Below are positions 52,721-61,368 of a stretch of 64,000 nt of DNA, one piece after another; positions within the stretch are counted from its first letter, which is position 1; the number at the start of each line of letters is the position of its first letter. The notes under the pieces were generated by a model, which searched no databases, was not told where the DNA came from, and saw nothing but the letters and a program-made list of their open reading frames with translations. The stretch spans positions 19,842 to 83,841 of the forward strand of contig CALWUF010000057.1 in assembly GCA_944384655.1 (NCBI GenBank), read 5' to 3'. The position numbers were made by a program, and so were the translations under genes. The stretch is from an uncultured Butyricicoccus sp. GTDB lineage: Bacteria > Bacillota > Clostridia > Oscillospirales > Butyricicoccaceae.

Positions 52721-53830
52721 CTACTGTTGCTCATTCCATTGAATGTCCAGATCACCGTTGTTGTCCGTATTTGTATCCTGTGTATCTTCTGTACTGTCAG
52801 GAAGCGCTTCCTCGTCTGTATCTGTTTCGTTGACGTCCTCATCAACATTCCCGTCGTCGTTATAGCGGTCGTCCAGATCGGTCGGCTGTTCGCTGTCTGC
52901 GCCTCCCACTTCAATATCCGCTGATGCGACTACATCGCCTGTCAGGATATTGAGCACATAATCGCCGCTTTCTGTCGAAAACCGCCAACATGGGATGGTT
53001 GTAAACCGTCCGCCGCTTTTGTCCGACAGCACATAGGCTGGCTGGGCATTTTGAATCTGTGAAATGACCACCTGAGATTCGAGCAGTTGGAACAATGCGT
53101 TCTCCGCTGAATAGGTTTCGAGTGCACGCACGTTCATGCGCTCCGGCTCGCCGGTGCACCAAACCCCGGTGAGGGTCAGCTCATTGCCCGGTGCAAGCTC
53201 AGCCGTCAGTCCACAGCCGAGCAATTGTATGCCTTCCAACTCCTGCTGGATGGTGATGGTAAAGCTGCTGTTTGCAGAGCCTTCGCTGAACACCTCGGTC
53301 TGCATCCATGCTTCCGGCACATCGATGCCAGCCTTTGCAAGTACACGGCGCAACATCGCTTGCGCCTGTTCCGGCGTGGTCGGCTGCGGTTCGCTGTACA
53401 GCCCGACGTGTGCTTCCAGGTTGCCCGATGCCGCCCAGCTTACCGAGCCATTTTCTCCTGTCCAAACCATGGTATTGCCCTTTTCCGCCCTGGAAGTGAC
53501 CGTGCCGGTCAACAGCGCCTGCGCAAGCGCCTCCTGCACCGCACTGTCCGCATGCATTGTGTAGACCGTTGGACAACTCTCCAGCACGCGGTATACGCTC
53601 GAACCACATAAAATGCCGCGTTCTGCGAGCATGGCATCCATATGGGTACGCGTGCGATGAGACAAATACAAATCATAGCTGTTCACACAAATCAATACGA
53701 TCAACAGCAACACATTGCAAACCAGCAAAATCGCAATCCATGCTGTCTTGACACGTCCCCACAAGGGGGGATTGTTTGTTTTCTTTTTTCTGCCGGGAAG
53801 GCGGAATTTCGGCAGATGGAACTGTTTCAT
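52721..53830 (-). CDS. walI: YycI/WalI-like membrane-anchored protein
   Basis: 369 residues. Short cytoplasmic N-terminus rich in Lys/Arg, a membrane helix at ~29-49 (AWIAILLVCNVLLLIVLICV), then an extracellular domain to ~310 of the YycI type, with the repeated LL-LPG-like folds and EPERMNVRALETYSAENALFQLL. The last ~60 residues are a very acidic Asp/Glu/Asn/Thr tail not present in Bacillus WalI. In Bacillus WalI and WalH hold the WalK kinase in check. Its ATG overlaps the walH stop by 4 bases (ATGA). Similarity is moderate, but position supports the call. Confidence 0.72.
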   Translation of the reverse strand: MKQFHLPKFRLPGRKKKTNNPPLWGRVKTAWIAILLVCNVLLLIVLICVNSYDLYLSHRTRTHMDAMLAERGILCGSSVYRVLESCPTVYTMHADSAVQEALAQALLTGTVTSRAEKGNTMVWTGENGSVSWAASGNLEAHVGLYSEPQPTTPEQAQAMLRRVLAKAGIDVPEAWMQTEVFSEGSANSSFTITIQQELEGIQLLGCGLTAELAPGNELTLTGVWCTGEPERMNVRALETYSAENALFQLLESQVVISQIQNAQPAYVLSDKSGGRFTTIPCWRFSTESGDYVLNILTGDVVASADIEVGGADSEQPTDLDDRYNDDGNVDEDVNETDTDEEALPDSTEDTQDTNTDNNGDLDIQWNEQQ

Positions 53831-55446
53831 GTTGCACCGCCTCCCTGAATCATGCGATCAAAATCCGCCCGTACCACAACAATTTCTTCCGGCGAGAGCG
53901 TCTGTCCGAAATCGGGCAAGTCATCCGCATCGCTATAGCGCAGTACATACCACTGCGGTGACACCGGTGTACCCGACGAATCATACCACGGTGTTTCCAA
54001 CCCGCCTGTCTGGTCATCCGACTGCACATCGCTCCAGCCGTCCTCACCGGCAGGGGTATCCTGCCAACCATCCTCCTGTTGTTCATCGTTCTCGGCGTCC
54101 CAAAGACCATCCTCTGTGCCATCGTCGTACAGCTGTTCCCACGAACTGTTGGTGCCAACAGCCTCATCGACATACCGCAAGCTGAGTACAGCATCCTGCG
54201 GAGACGACAACGACGCAACTGCCTGTTTTTCCGGCATGACGGCAATGGTTTCACCTGTTGACTGACAGGTGCGCAGCGCGAGATTTGCATGCACCATGAC
54301 ATCGCCTTCAAATTCATAGCGCGCAAAATAACCCGTGACCGCATTGTCCACCGGAACCCCGCCGATCTGAATGCCATAGACCACAATATACCGCCCGGAA
54401 TCCGGGTCTGTATATGCTTTGGTCAGTGCCGGAGACGCACCGCAGTCAATCGCCTCCAGCGCCGCGCCCGTCAGCTCATAGCCGGTCTGGACACACTGCA
54501 TCAGGCGGTCATGTCCGCGCGTAACAGGCAGGCGTATGCCTGTGCCGTCATACCGCATGGAGCCGTCTTCCGCCATGCGCACGGTGCTGCTGCCAGACAC
54601 ATAGACCATCACACCATCTGTGCCATAGGCGTTTTCAAGCGCAACCTGTGCGTCCAATCCGAACGCTGTGAGCAATGCGTCCATACCATTGCCCCCGCTG
54701 TACGGCTGAAATGACATGACGTCAAAGGTCTCCCCGCCTGGAAAATACAACAGGTCAGGGGAAACCACCGCATCATCCTGATCGGCGGAGAGTTCACAGT
54801 CATTGGATTCAAATTGACCGAGCGTCGCGTCAAACAGGCTGTCTGATACGGTGGTCGGTGCGTACAGCAGGGAACCGCTCTCGCTGTCCCGCAGCCACAG
54901 GGTATACCCGTCTTCACTGCGGCACAGCGCCACTGCCCCCAACGCACAATCCGCCCATTCTTCATGGGTCTCACTGCCAACCCATCCCGCTGCAACATGC
55001 AGCGGAATGCTTCCATTGTATTCCATCAGCAGCAATCGTCCGCGCAGGGCATCGCGGTACTGCGCAAACGTTCCCACAGATGGTTCTTCTACGTTTTCAT
55101 ATGCCTGTGCCCACACATCTGCGGTCTGTTCATATGCCGTTTTCAGACCTTCCGTGTTGTACTGTATGCCATACAGCCCATCTCCGCCGCGCGCCGCAAA
55201 ACGCACTGGCAATGCACAAGCGCTGGTATCTGTATCCTGTTCACTGCGTCCAGACGAGACCAGCCAGGTACGCAAACTGCTCCACGGGATGCTGTCACGC
55301 GTCAGCACCCGCGACCACAATGCCCCCGCCTGCACCAAAACACCGATTGCAAGCAATATCAGAACCAAATTGCGCAAGGTCTCCCTATGTGCACGCAGCA
55401 TGCTGCGCACGCGCTGCCCAGCCATCCGAAGTGTGCGCCGGATCAT
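53827..55446 (-). CDS. walH: YycH/WalH-like membrane-anchored protein
   Basis: 539 residues. An Arg-rich cytoplasmic start, one membrane helix at ~26-44 (LVLILLAIGVLVQAGALW), then a large extracellular part of the YycH class (SIPWSSLRTWL follows the helix; FDVMSFQPYSGGNG in the middle). Residues ~450-500 are an acidic Asp/Glu/Trp/Gln low-complexity insert, longer than in Bacillus. With WalI it would form the extracellular/membrane regulatory pair of a Wal system. The ATG overlaps the stop of the upstream sensor-like gene by 4 bases (ATGA), so all three are one translated unit. Confidence 0.72.
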   Translation of the reverse strand: MIRRTLRMAGQRVRSMLRAHRETLRNLVLILLAIGVLVQAGALWSRVLTRDSIPWSSLRTWLVSSGRSEQDTDTSACALPVRFAARGGDGLYGIQYNTEGLKTAYEQTADVWAQAYENVEEPSVGTFAQYRDALRGRLLLMEYNGSIPLHVAAGWVGSETHEEWADCALGAVALCRSEDGYTLWLRDSESGSLLYAPTTVSDSLFDATLGQFESNDCELSADQDDAVVSPDLLYFPGGETFDVMSFQPYSGGNGMDALLTAFGLDAQVALENAYGTDGVMVYVSGSSTVRMAEDGSMRYDGTGIRLPVTRGHDRLMQCVQTGYELTGAALEAIDCGASPALTKAYTDPDSGRYIVVYGIQIGGVPVDNAVTGYFARYEFEGDVMVHANLALRTCQSTGETIAVMPEKQAVASLSSPQDAVLSLRYVDEAVGTNSSWEQLYDDGTEDGLWDAENDEQQEDGWQDTPAGEDGWSDVQSDDQTGGLETPWYDSSGTPVSPQWYVLRYSDADDLPDFGQTLSPEEIVVVRADFDRMIQGGGAT

Positions 55447-56450
55447 AGGGCACGCTCCCCGTTCACCGGGCGAAGCACGGCTGCAAATGTAGCGTCACCC
55501 AGTGCGACAAAGACAACATCCAAACGGCGTCCGGCGCGTGTAAATTGTCCGTGCACCATGCTCTGGCTTTTATTTGGCATGGGGACGCCCGGAAATGCCT
55601 GCTCAAAGGTCAAGCCCTTCGCAGCATCCAACGATACGCCGAGCAGATATTCCGCAATGGCATTGATCTGTGTAATCCGACCATCCTCGACCGTGAATTT
55701 GACACAACCCTCATACAAATAGGGGATGATTGCGTCCAATGTATCCGGCACATCCTCTGTTTCGACTTTTTGAGGATGTTTTGGTTGCTTCGACTGATGC
55801 AGCGCCAGTGCCATTGCCTCCCAATCATCCTCCGTGTTCGCCTGTTCCCGAATGTCGCGCGCCATCTGCACCGCAGAGCCAACAAAAGCAGCCGCCAATG
55901 TGTGGCTGAGTACCAGGCAGGCAATCAGGCTGAGGATACATGCCGTGAGCAGCAGCAGCAAAATATTCCACAGCAGAGTACGCATATTGCTGCCGTCATC
56001 CATGATGTCTACCACCAATGCAACATCACCGTTGACCGGAATGGCAATATCCATCTGTGCGGCGAGCAATGAGACAGATTGTCCCACTGTGCCATTCATC
56101 GCCGCAACAATATTATCTGTGACAGCAGCCTGTTCCTGTGAGCCGCCGACGCACTCGCCCGACTCGGCGTCCCATATGCTATATTCGCGTCCTGCTCCGA
56201 TGCGCAGGATGCCGGCATTTGCATCCACCACCTGTTCCACCGCCAGCGCAGCGCTTTCAGCCGTACCTGTGGCTGCCCCATTCATTTCGGTCAGCAGATC
56301 AGTGGTAAACACCGCTGCAACCTCACGCGAAAACTGTGAAGCGCTGTACCGCACGACCCCTAAAAGCAGGCAAATAGACACAATCACCAGTGCAGCGGCG
56401 ACAGTCAACAGCATACTGCCCGTCAGTTTTCTTTTCAGCGTTTTCCGCAT
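55443..56450 (-). CDS. WalK-like membrane sensor lacking histidine-kinase domains
   Basis: 335 residues. Helix TM1 (~13-33), a ~120-residue extracellular domain with a PAS-like beta character (REYSIWDAESGECVGG, DIAIPVNGDVALVVDIMDDG), TM2 (~158-182), a short linker, then a PAS-like domain (~247-330: VKFTVEDGRITQINAIAEYLLGVS). This is the layout of WalK up to its PAS domain, and the gene occupies the walK place before walH and walI. The DHp (H-box) and ATPase (N, G boxes) parts are missing and the frame closes at a clean 4-base overlap with walH, not a frameshift. AAAGGAG precedes the ATG. Kinase activity is excluded by sequence; role inferred. Confidence 0.7.
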   Translation of the reverse strand: MRKTLKRKLTGSMLLTVAAALVIVSICLLLGVVRYSASQFSREVAAVFTTDLLTEMNGAATGTAESAALAVEQVVDANAGILRIGAGREYSIWDAESGECVGGSQEQAAVTDNIVAAMNGTVGQSVSLLAAQMDIAIPVNGDVALVVDIMDDGSNMRTLLWNILLLLLTACILSLIACLVLSHTLAAAFVGSAVQMARDIREQANTEDDWEAMALALHQSKQPKHPQKVETEDVPDTLDAIIPYLYEGCVKFTVEDGRITQINAIAEYLLGVSLDAAKGLTFEQAFPGVPMPNKSQSMVHGQFTRAGRRLDVVFVALGDATFAAVLRPVNGERAL

Positions 56451-56496
56451 TGTGTTCTCCTTTCACAGGACTGCAACCATATGCTGTCCTGTCGGA

Positions 56497-57033
56497 TCAC
56501 AGACCCATCATCAATGCTGTGCCCATTGCAGCAACGGTCTTTGCATCATGGATTTCACCCGCTGCAATGCGCTGGCACAGCTCGTCAAACGGCATGCGTA
56601 CAATTTCAACAAATTCATCGTCATCCGGATTGGTTTCACCCTGTGTCAAATCCTTTGCACAGTACAGGTACAGACGCTCGGTCATAAAACCGGGAGATGG
56701 CCAAAGCTCACCCATCGGGATCATCTGTCCCGCACGCAGACCGGTTTCCTCCGCCAACTCGCGGCGACCGCATTCCAGCGCCTCTTCCGGACCCTGATCC
56801 ATCTTGCCCGCCGGAATTTCCAATGTTGTGGTTTCATACGGATAGCGATACTGACGGACCAATGTCACCATACGATTTTCATCGATCGGCAGGATGCCGA
56901 CACCGCCCACATGTTCACACACCTCACGTTTACACGGCTTGCCATTGGGCAGCAATGCATCATCTACGCGGACAGACATAATCTTTCCGTGAAATTTATA
57001 ATCACTCTTCACTTTCTTTTCTGTAAAATCCAT
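56497..57033 (-). CDS. nudF: NUDIX hydrolase, ADP-ribose pyrophosphatase type
   Basis: 178 residues, full ADPRase length. Nudix box GKMDQGPEEALECGRRELAEETGL sits around 82-105, with REL-x-EE-T-G intact and one extra residue between its first Gly and the first Glu compared with the strict consensus. The preceding VTLVRQYRYPYETTTLEIPAG segment is the substrate-binding signature of ADP-ribose pyrophosphatases. Cleaves ADP-ribose to AMP and ribose-5-phosphate, or ADP-glucose in some members, which would be relevant next to the glg genes. AAAGGAG precedes the ATG. Sits between glgA and the wal-type cluster on the same strand. Confidence 0.87.
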   Translation of the reverse strand: MDFTEKKVKSDYKFHGKIMSVRVDDALLPNGKPCKREVCEHVGGVGILPIDENRMVTLVRQYRYPYETTTLEIPAGKMDQGPEEALECGRRELAEETGLRAGQMIPMGELWPSPGFMTERLYLYCAKDLTQGETNPDDDEFVEIVRMPFDELCQRIAAGEIHDAKTVAAMGTALMMGL

Positions 57034-57191
57034 GACAAACTCCTTTCAGTGAAAGGCGGCGAAAACACGCCGCGCCTGTAAATACCATTCATTCTTTTTA
57101 GTATAAAATCAACAGCCCCCTTTGTCAAACCGGATTGTATGATTTCCCATATTCATCCCAACTTTTCCTGATTCCTTCCGTTTACAGGCGC

Positions 57192-57223
57192 AAAAACAGG
57201 GTTCAGCGGATGCCAAACCCTGT
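57192..57223 (-). terminator. Terminator of glgA
   Basis: Stem ACAGGGTT (57196-57203) and AACCCTGT (57216-57223); on the minus strand TTTTTGCG follows. Confidence 0.78.
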
Positions 57224-57293
57224 CTCATTTCATTGTATTCGGATAAGATCAGATGACCGTTATCCCCTGTTGTGTCTGCAAAGCACTGCCAGC

Positions 57294-58733
57294 TTACCAG
57301 TTTCTCACGGTATCATCATAGACATTCATATAATCCTGTGCGGAATGATCCCAGCTGAAGTCGCTGGTCATACCCTGTATCTGCATTGCCTTCCATGCTT
57401 CCTTGTTGTGACGGAACAGATAGCAGGCGGATTCAATTACACTCAACATCTCATGCGCATTGTAATTGGTAAAGGAGAAACCAGTACCTTCGCCGGTAAA
57501 CTGATTGTATGGCTTGACCGTATCCTTCAGACCGCCGGTCTCACGGACGAGCGGCAACGTGCCATACCGCATTGCAATCATCTGCGCCAGACCACACGGT
57601 TCAAACAGCGATGGCATGAGGAACAGATCACAGCCTGCATAAATCTTGTTTGCCAGATCGGCAGAGAACATAATATTGGTCGAAATTTTATCCGGATACT
57701 GCCACTTGGCATCGATGAACATCTGTTCATATTCGTAGTCGCCCGTGCCCAGGACAATCATGCGGACATCCCGCTCCAAAATTTCATGCAGCACGCATTG
57801 CACCAGATCCAGACCCTTCTGACTGGTCAGGCGGCCGACCATACCGATGACAACGGTATCGTCATCCGCCTGCAAACCGCACATCTCAAGCAACTGACGG
57901 CGATTTGCCTTTTTGTCCTCCAACGTATCGACCGTATAATTCTTAAACAGATGCGGATCCGTTTCCGGATTGAAGACATCGGTATCAATGCCATTGACAA
58001 TGCCACATACCTTGCCCTGATTCCAGCGCAAAACCGTATCCAGATGGAAGCCATAGAACGGGGTCTGGATCTCTCCGGCATATGTCGAAGAAACCGTGGT
58101 CACACGATCTGCGCAGACAATGGCTGCCTTCATCATATTGACATCGCCATCCTGCTGCATAAAGCCATTGTCAAAATGATAATCGTCAATTCCCAGAACA
58201 TATGACAGGATTTCACGACCATATTGACCCTGGAACTGGATATTATGGATGGTAAAGATCGTCTTGATGCCCTCATACCATGGACGATAATTATAATTCA
58301 AATTGTAATAAACGGGTACAAGCGCGGACTGCCAGTCATTGCAGTTGATGACGTCCGGACGGAAATCGATGGCCGACAGCATCTCCAGTACAGCACGGGA
58401 GAAAAATGCAAAGCGTTCTGCATCATCGTACTCGCCGTACACCTGATTGCGCGCGAAATAATACTCGTTATCGAGGAAATAATACTTGACGCCATCCGCT
58501 TCATACAGAAAAATACCGCAATACTGATTGCGCCAGGCGAGCTGTACATACATACTCTTGACAAATGTCATCTTGCTGCGCCATTCGTGACCAATCTGGC
58601 TGTACAGCGGGCAGACAACCGCAATTTCTGCACCTTTTGCAGCAAGCGCTTTGGGCAGAGAACCTGCGACATCGCCCAGACCGCCGGTTTTGATAAACGG
58701 CGCGCATTCACTGGTGACATATAAAACCTTCAT
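57294..58733 (-). CDS. glgA: Glycogen synthase (ADP-glucose type)
   Basis: Elongates alpha-1,4-glucan from ADP-glucose. 479 residues, GT5 family: N-terminal KTGGLGDVAGSLPKAL (the Lys-Thr-Gly-Gly-Leu ADP loop), HNIQFQGQYG, GIDTDVFNPETDPHLF, VGRLTSQKGLDLV, and the catalytic-side EPCGLAQMIAMRYGTLPLVRETGGL. All key residues are present, so the enzyme should be active. GGAGGGG precedes the ATG. It follows glgD by ~165 bases containing a terminator, so it may be expressed less than glgC/glgD. Last glg gene of the cluster. Confidence 0.95.
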   Translation of the reverse strand: MKVLYVTSECAPFIKTGGLGDVAGSLPKALAAKGAEIAVVCPLYSQIGHEWRSKMTFVKSMYVQLAWRNQYCGIFLYEADGVKYYFLDNEYYFARNQVYGEYDDAERFAFFSRAVLEMLSAIDFRPDVINCNDWQSALVPVYYNLNYNYRPWYEGIKTIFTIHNIQFQGQYGREILSYVLGIDDYHFDNGFMQQDGDVNMMKAAIVCADRVTTVSSTYAGEIQTPFYGFHLDTVLRWNQGKVCGIVNGIDTDVFNPETDPHLFKNYTVDTLEDKKANRRQLLEMCGLQADDDTVVIGMVGRLTSQKGLDLVQCVLHEILERDVRMIVLGTGDYEYEQMFIDAKWQYPDKISTNIMFSADLANKIYAGCDLFLMPSLFEPCGLAQMIAMRYGTLPLVRETGGLKDTVKPYNQFTGEGTGFSFTNYNAHEMLSVIESACYLFRHNKEAWKAMQIQGMTSDFSWDHSAQDYMNVYDDTVRNW

Positions 58734-58802
58734 AGAAACCCCTCCATACTATTTTCCGCTGCGAACCGCGCGCTCAGACGGAAAAATGTGCTTTTTTACT
58801 CC

Positions 58803-58847
58803 AAAAAAACCGAGAGAGCGAATTGCAGGCAATCCGTCCTCCCGGTT
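58803..58847 (-). terminator. Terminator between glgD and glgA
   Basis: Minus strand AACCGGGAG (58839-58847) pairs with CTCTCGGTT (58808-58816, one G-T pair), with an inner GGATTGC/GCAATTC stem, then seven T. It divides the glg cluster. Confidence 0.85.
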
Positions 58848-58897
58848 GATTCCGGATTTATGATTCGTCCTTGAATCGTTTCGGAATATTTTATGGT

Positions 58898-60028
58898 TTA
58901 TACAATCGTGTTCTTTGCAATGGCAATCGGATAGGTTGCATGACCCATCATCTTGCGGTCTTCACGGATGGTAACGCCCTTATCGGTGACCACATAGGAC
59001 AGCTCAACACCTTCAGAGATGACACCGCTCTGCATGATGATACAATCCTTGACAACTGCGCCCTTGGCGATCTTGCAGCCGCGGAAAATGATCGAATTTT
59101 CAACGGTACCTTCGATGCGGGAACCGTCGGCAATCAAGCTGTCGCTGACAACGGCGTCTTCGCCATAGTACGTCGGCGCGGAATCATGGATCTTGGTCAG
59201 GATCGGACGGCTCTTCAGGAAGACCTGATCGCGGATGTCCTTATCCAGCATGTCCATGGACGCGGAGAAATAGCTCTTGACGTCTTCAATCTTTGCAACA
59301 TATTTGTCAAATACATAGCCCTGAATGGCGTCGCCGCGGTTGAATACATGCTGCATTGCATCGCGCTCAAACGAAGTCAGGTTGTGGGTGACACAGTCAG
59401 ACAGCAGGTCAATGAGGTACTGGCGCTTCATCATGTAAATGCCCAAGCCCTTATACTTGCACTTGCCGCCCATATTGTCGCCATTGCGGATGTCGTTGAC
59501 TTCATGGCGCGGCGACAGATTGACGAACATATCCAACGGACCGCCTTCAGAATTTTTGGTACAGATGATGGTCATATCCGCGCCGGTCTTCTTGTGCTCA
59601 CGCATTGCCTCATCCAGCGGGATATTGGCGACGATATCTGCATTTGCAATGACAACATGTTCGCACTTGCTCTTCTGGAGCATATCACTGATTGAACCGA
59701 GCGCCTCCAGAGAGGTGTGATAGTTCTCCGTTACCAACGGAGAGGATTTTGGTGCGAATGCATTCGGCGGGAACAGCATCATACCGCCGCGCTTGCGCGA
59801 CAGATCCCAATCCTTGCCGGAACCCAGATGATCCATCAGGGACTGATATTTATCCCTCATGACAACGCCGACGTTGTAACAGCCGGAATTGACAAAATTG
59901 GACAGCATAAAATCTACGACGCGATAGCGGCTGCCGAACGGGACCGATGCAACCGGTCGATGTTCTGTCAGCTCACGCAGATCGTTGTTGTTATCAAAAC
60001 CAATGATAATACCAAGTGTGTTTTTCAT
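58898..60028 (-). CDS. glgD: Glucose-1-phosphate adenylyltransferase subunit GlgD
   Basis: 376 residues, the second, regulatory ADP-glucose pyrophosphorylase subunit of Firmicutes. Homologous to GlgC over its length (NTLGIIIGF, SVPFGSRYRVVDFMLSN, C-terminal beta-helix with CKIAKGAVVKDCIIMQSG), but the GGRGSRL nucleotide loop of GlgC is replaced by GFDNNNDLRELT and the Arg/Lys contacts differ, as expected for a subunit inactive alone that alters GlgC kinetics. GAGGTG precedes the ATG. It starts 11 bases after the glgC stop. Confidence 0.94.
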   Translation of the reverse strand: MKNTLGIIIGFDNNNDLRELTEHRPVASVPFGSRYRVVDFMLSNFVNSGCYNVGVVMRDKYQSLMDHLGSGKDWDLSRKRGGMMLFPPNAFAPKSSPLVTENYHTSLEALGSISDMLQKSKCEHVVIANADIVANIPLDEAMREHKKTGADMTIICTKNSEGGPLDMFVNLSPRHEVNDIRNGDNMGGKCKYKGLGIYMMKRQYLIDLLSDCVTHNLTSFERDAMQHVFNRGDAIQGYVFDKYVAKIEDVKSYFSASMDMLDKDIRDQVFLKSRPILTKIHDSAPTYYGEDAVVSDSLIADGSRIEGTVENSIIFRGCKIAKGAVVKDCIIMQSGVISEGVELSYVVTDKGVTIREDRKMMGHATYPIAIAKNTIV

Positions 60029-60039
60029 TTATTTGCACC

Positions 60040-61251
60040 TCATTCTACGTCCGGAATATTTTCCGCGATCATCTGCTTCGCTGCAACGACAGCCTTTTTG
60101 CCAACAACAGTATGGGAAGCGATAACCGCAACACCCCACTGGTCTGCTTCCACTTCGCTGGGAGCGTTGCCGACCGTGGCGCCTGCGCAGATATGAGCGT
60201 CTTCTGCTACGATAGAATACTTGACAACCGCGTCCTTTTCAATGGTTGCGCCCGGCATGATGATGGAATATTCGATATTCGCACCTTCCTCAACCGTGAC
60301 GTTCGGGAACAGGACGGAATTCTTGACATTGCCCTCTACTTCGCAGCCTTCGCTGACAAGCGAATGCTTGACCTCTGCACTGCGACCGGTGAAGTGCGGG
60401 GGCGCTCCGGTGGTACGGCCGTAGATGCGCCAATCCTCATCGTCAAGATTCAGACCGGAATCCGGCGACAGCAGATCCATGTTTGCCTCCCACAGGGACT
60501 CGATGGTTCCGACGTCCTTCCAATAACCGTCAAAGCGGTAGGTCTGAAGATTTTCGCCGCGCGCCAGCATAGCCGGGATGATATTTTTGCCAAAGTCATT
60601 GGACGATTCCGGATTGTTCTCATCTTCAATCAGGTACTTGCGCAGCTTGGACCAGGTAAAGATGTAGATGCCCATGGATGCAAGCGTGCTCTTCGGCTGG
60701 GCCGGCTTTTCCTCGAATTCATAGATGGAACCATCCGGATTGCAGTTCATGATGCCGAAACGCTTGGCTTCTTCCAGTGTAACATTGAGAACTGCGATGG
60801 TAGCCGCCGCATTCTTCTCCTTGTGCTGGTCGAGCATCTTATCGTAGTCCATCTTATAGATGTGGTCACCGGACAGGATCAGGACATATTCCGGATCATA
60901 TTCATCGATAAAGCTGATGTTCTGATAGATCGCGTTTGCAGTGCCCTTATACCATTCCGAACCTTTGCCGCCTTCATACGGAGGCAGGGCATATACGCCG
61001 CCGCTCAGGCGGTCGAGATCCCAGGTCTGACCATTTGCCAGATACACGTTCAGAACATGCGGCTCATACTGTGTGAGAACACCGACGGTATCGATGCCGG
61101 AATTGACACAGTTGGACAGCGGGAAGTCAATGATACGGTATTTGCCGCCAAACGGCACCGCTGGCTTCGCTACGTCCTGGGTCAGTACATACAATCTGCT
61201 GCCACGGCCGCCGGCCAGCAACATTGCAACGCATTCTTTCTTCCTAGACAT
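60040..61251 (-). CDS. glgC: Glucose-1-phosphate adenylyltransferase (catalytic subunit)
   Basis: Makes ADP-glucose from ATP and glucose-1-phosphate, the controlled step of glycogen synthesis. 403 residues: [10 protein letters not shown] (14-20 for the loop), [20 protein letters not shown], the Mg2+ site [15 protein letters not shown] for glucose-1-phosphate and a left-handed beta-helix at the C-terminus ([22 protein letters not shown]). All catalytic residues present. GGAGCAG lies ahead of the ATG. It lies 117 bases after glgB and is followed at once by glgD. Confidence 0.96.
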   Translation of the reverse strand: MSRKKECVAMLLAGGRGSRLYVLTQDVAKPAVPFGGKYRIIDFPLSNCVNSGIDTVGVLTQYEPHVLNVYLANGQTWDLDRLSGGVYALPPYEGGKGSEWYKGTANAIYQNISFIDEYDPEYVLILSGDHIYKMDYDKMLDQHKEKNAAATIAVLNVTLEEAKRFGIMNCNPDGSIYEFEEKPAQPKSTLASMGIYIFTWSKLRKYLIEDENNPESSNDFGKNIIPAMLARGENLQTYRFDGYWKDVGTIESLWEANMDLLSPDSGLNLDDEDWRIYGRTTGAPPHFTGRSAEVKHSLVSEGCEVEGNVKNSVLFPNVTVEEGANIEYSIIMPGATIEKDAVVKYSIVAEDAHICAGATVGNAPSEVEADQWGVAVIASHTVVGKKAVVAAKQMIAENIPDVE

Positions 61252-61368
61252 TCTTTCTGCTCCAATCTTTCATTAGATTAAGGAAAGGCTCCCCTCTCCA
61301 CAATTTTACTTCTCTTGGGGTTTATGTATATTCCGCTGATGCGGACGATACGGTGTAAAACAAATGGA

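Noticed and set aside
55443..55446. Frameshift explaining the missing kinase domains of the walK-like gene
   Set aside because: Nothing resembling an H-box or ATP-binding boxes occurs in any frame after the stop; walH begins at once.
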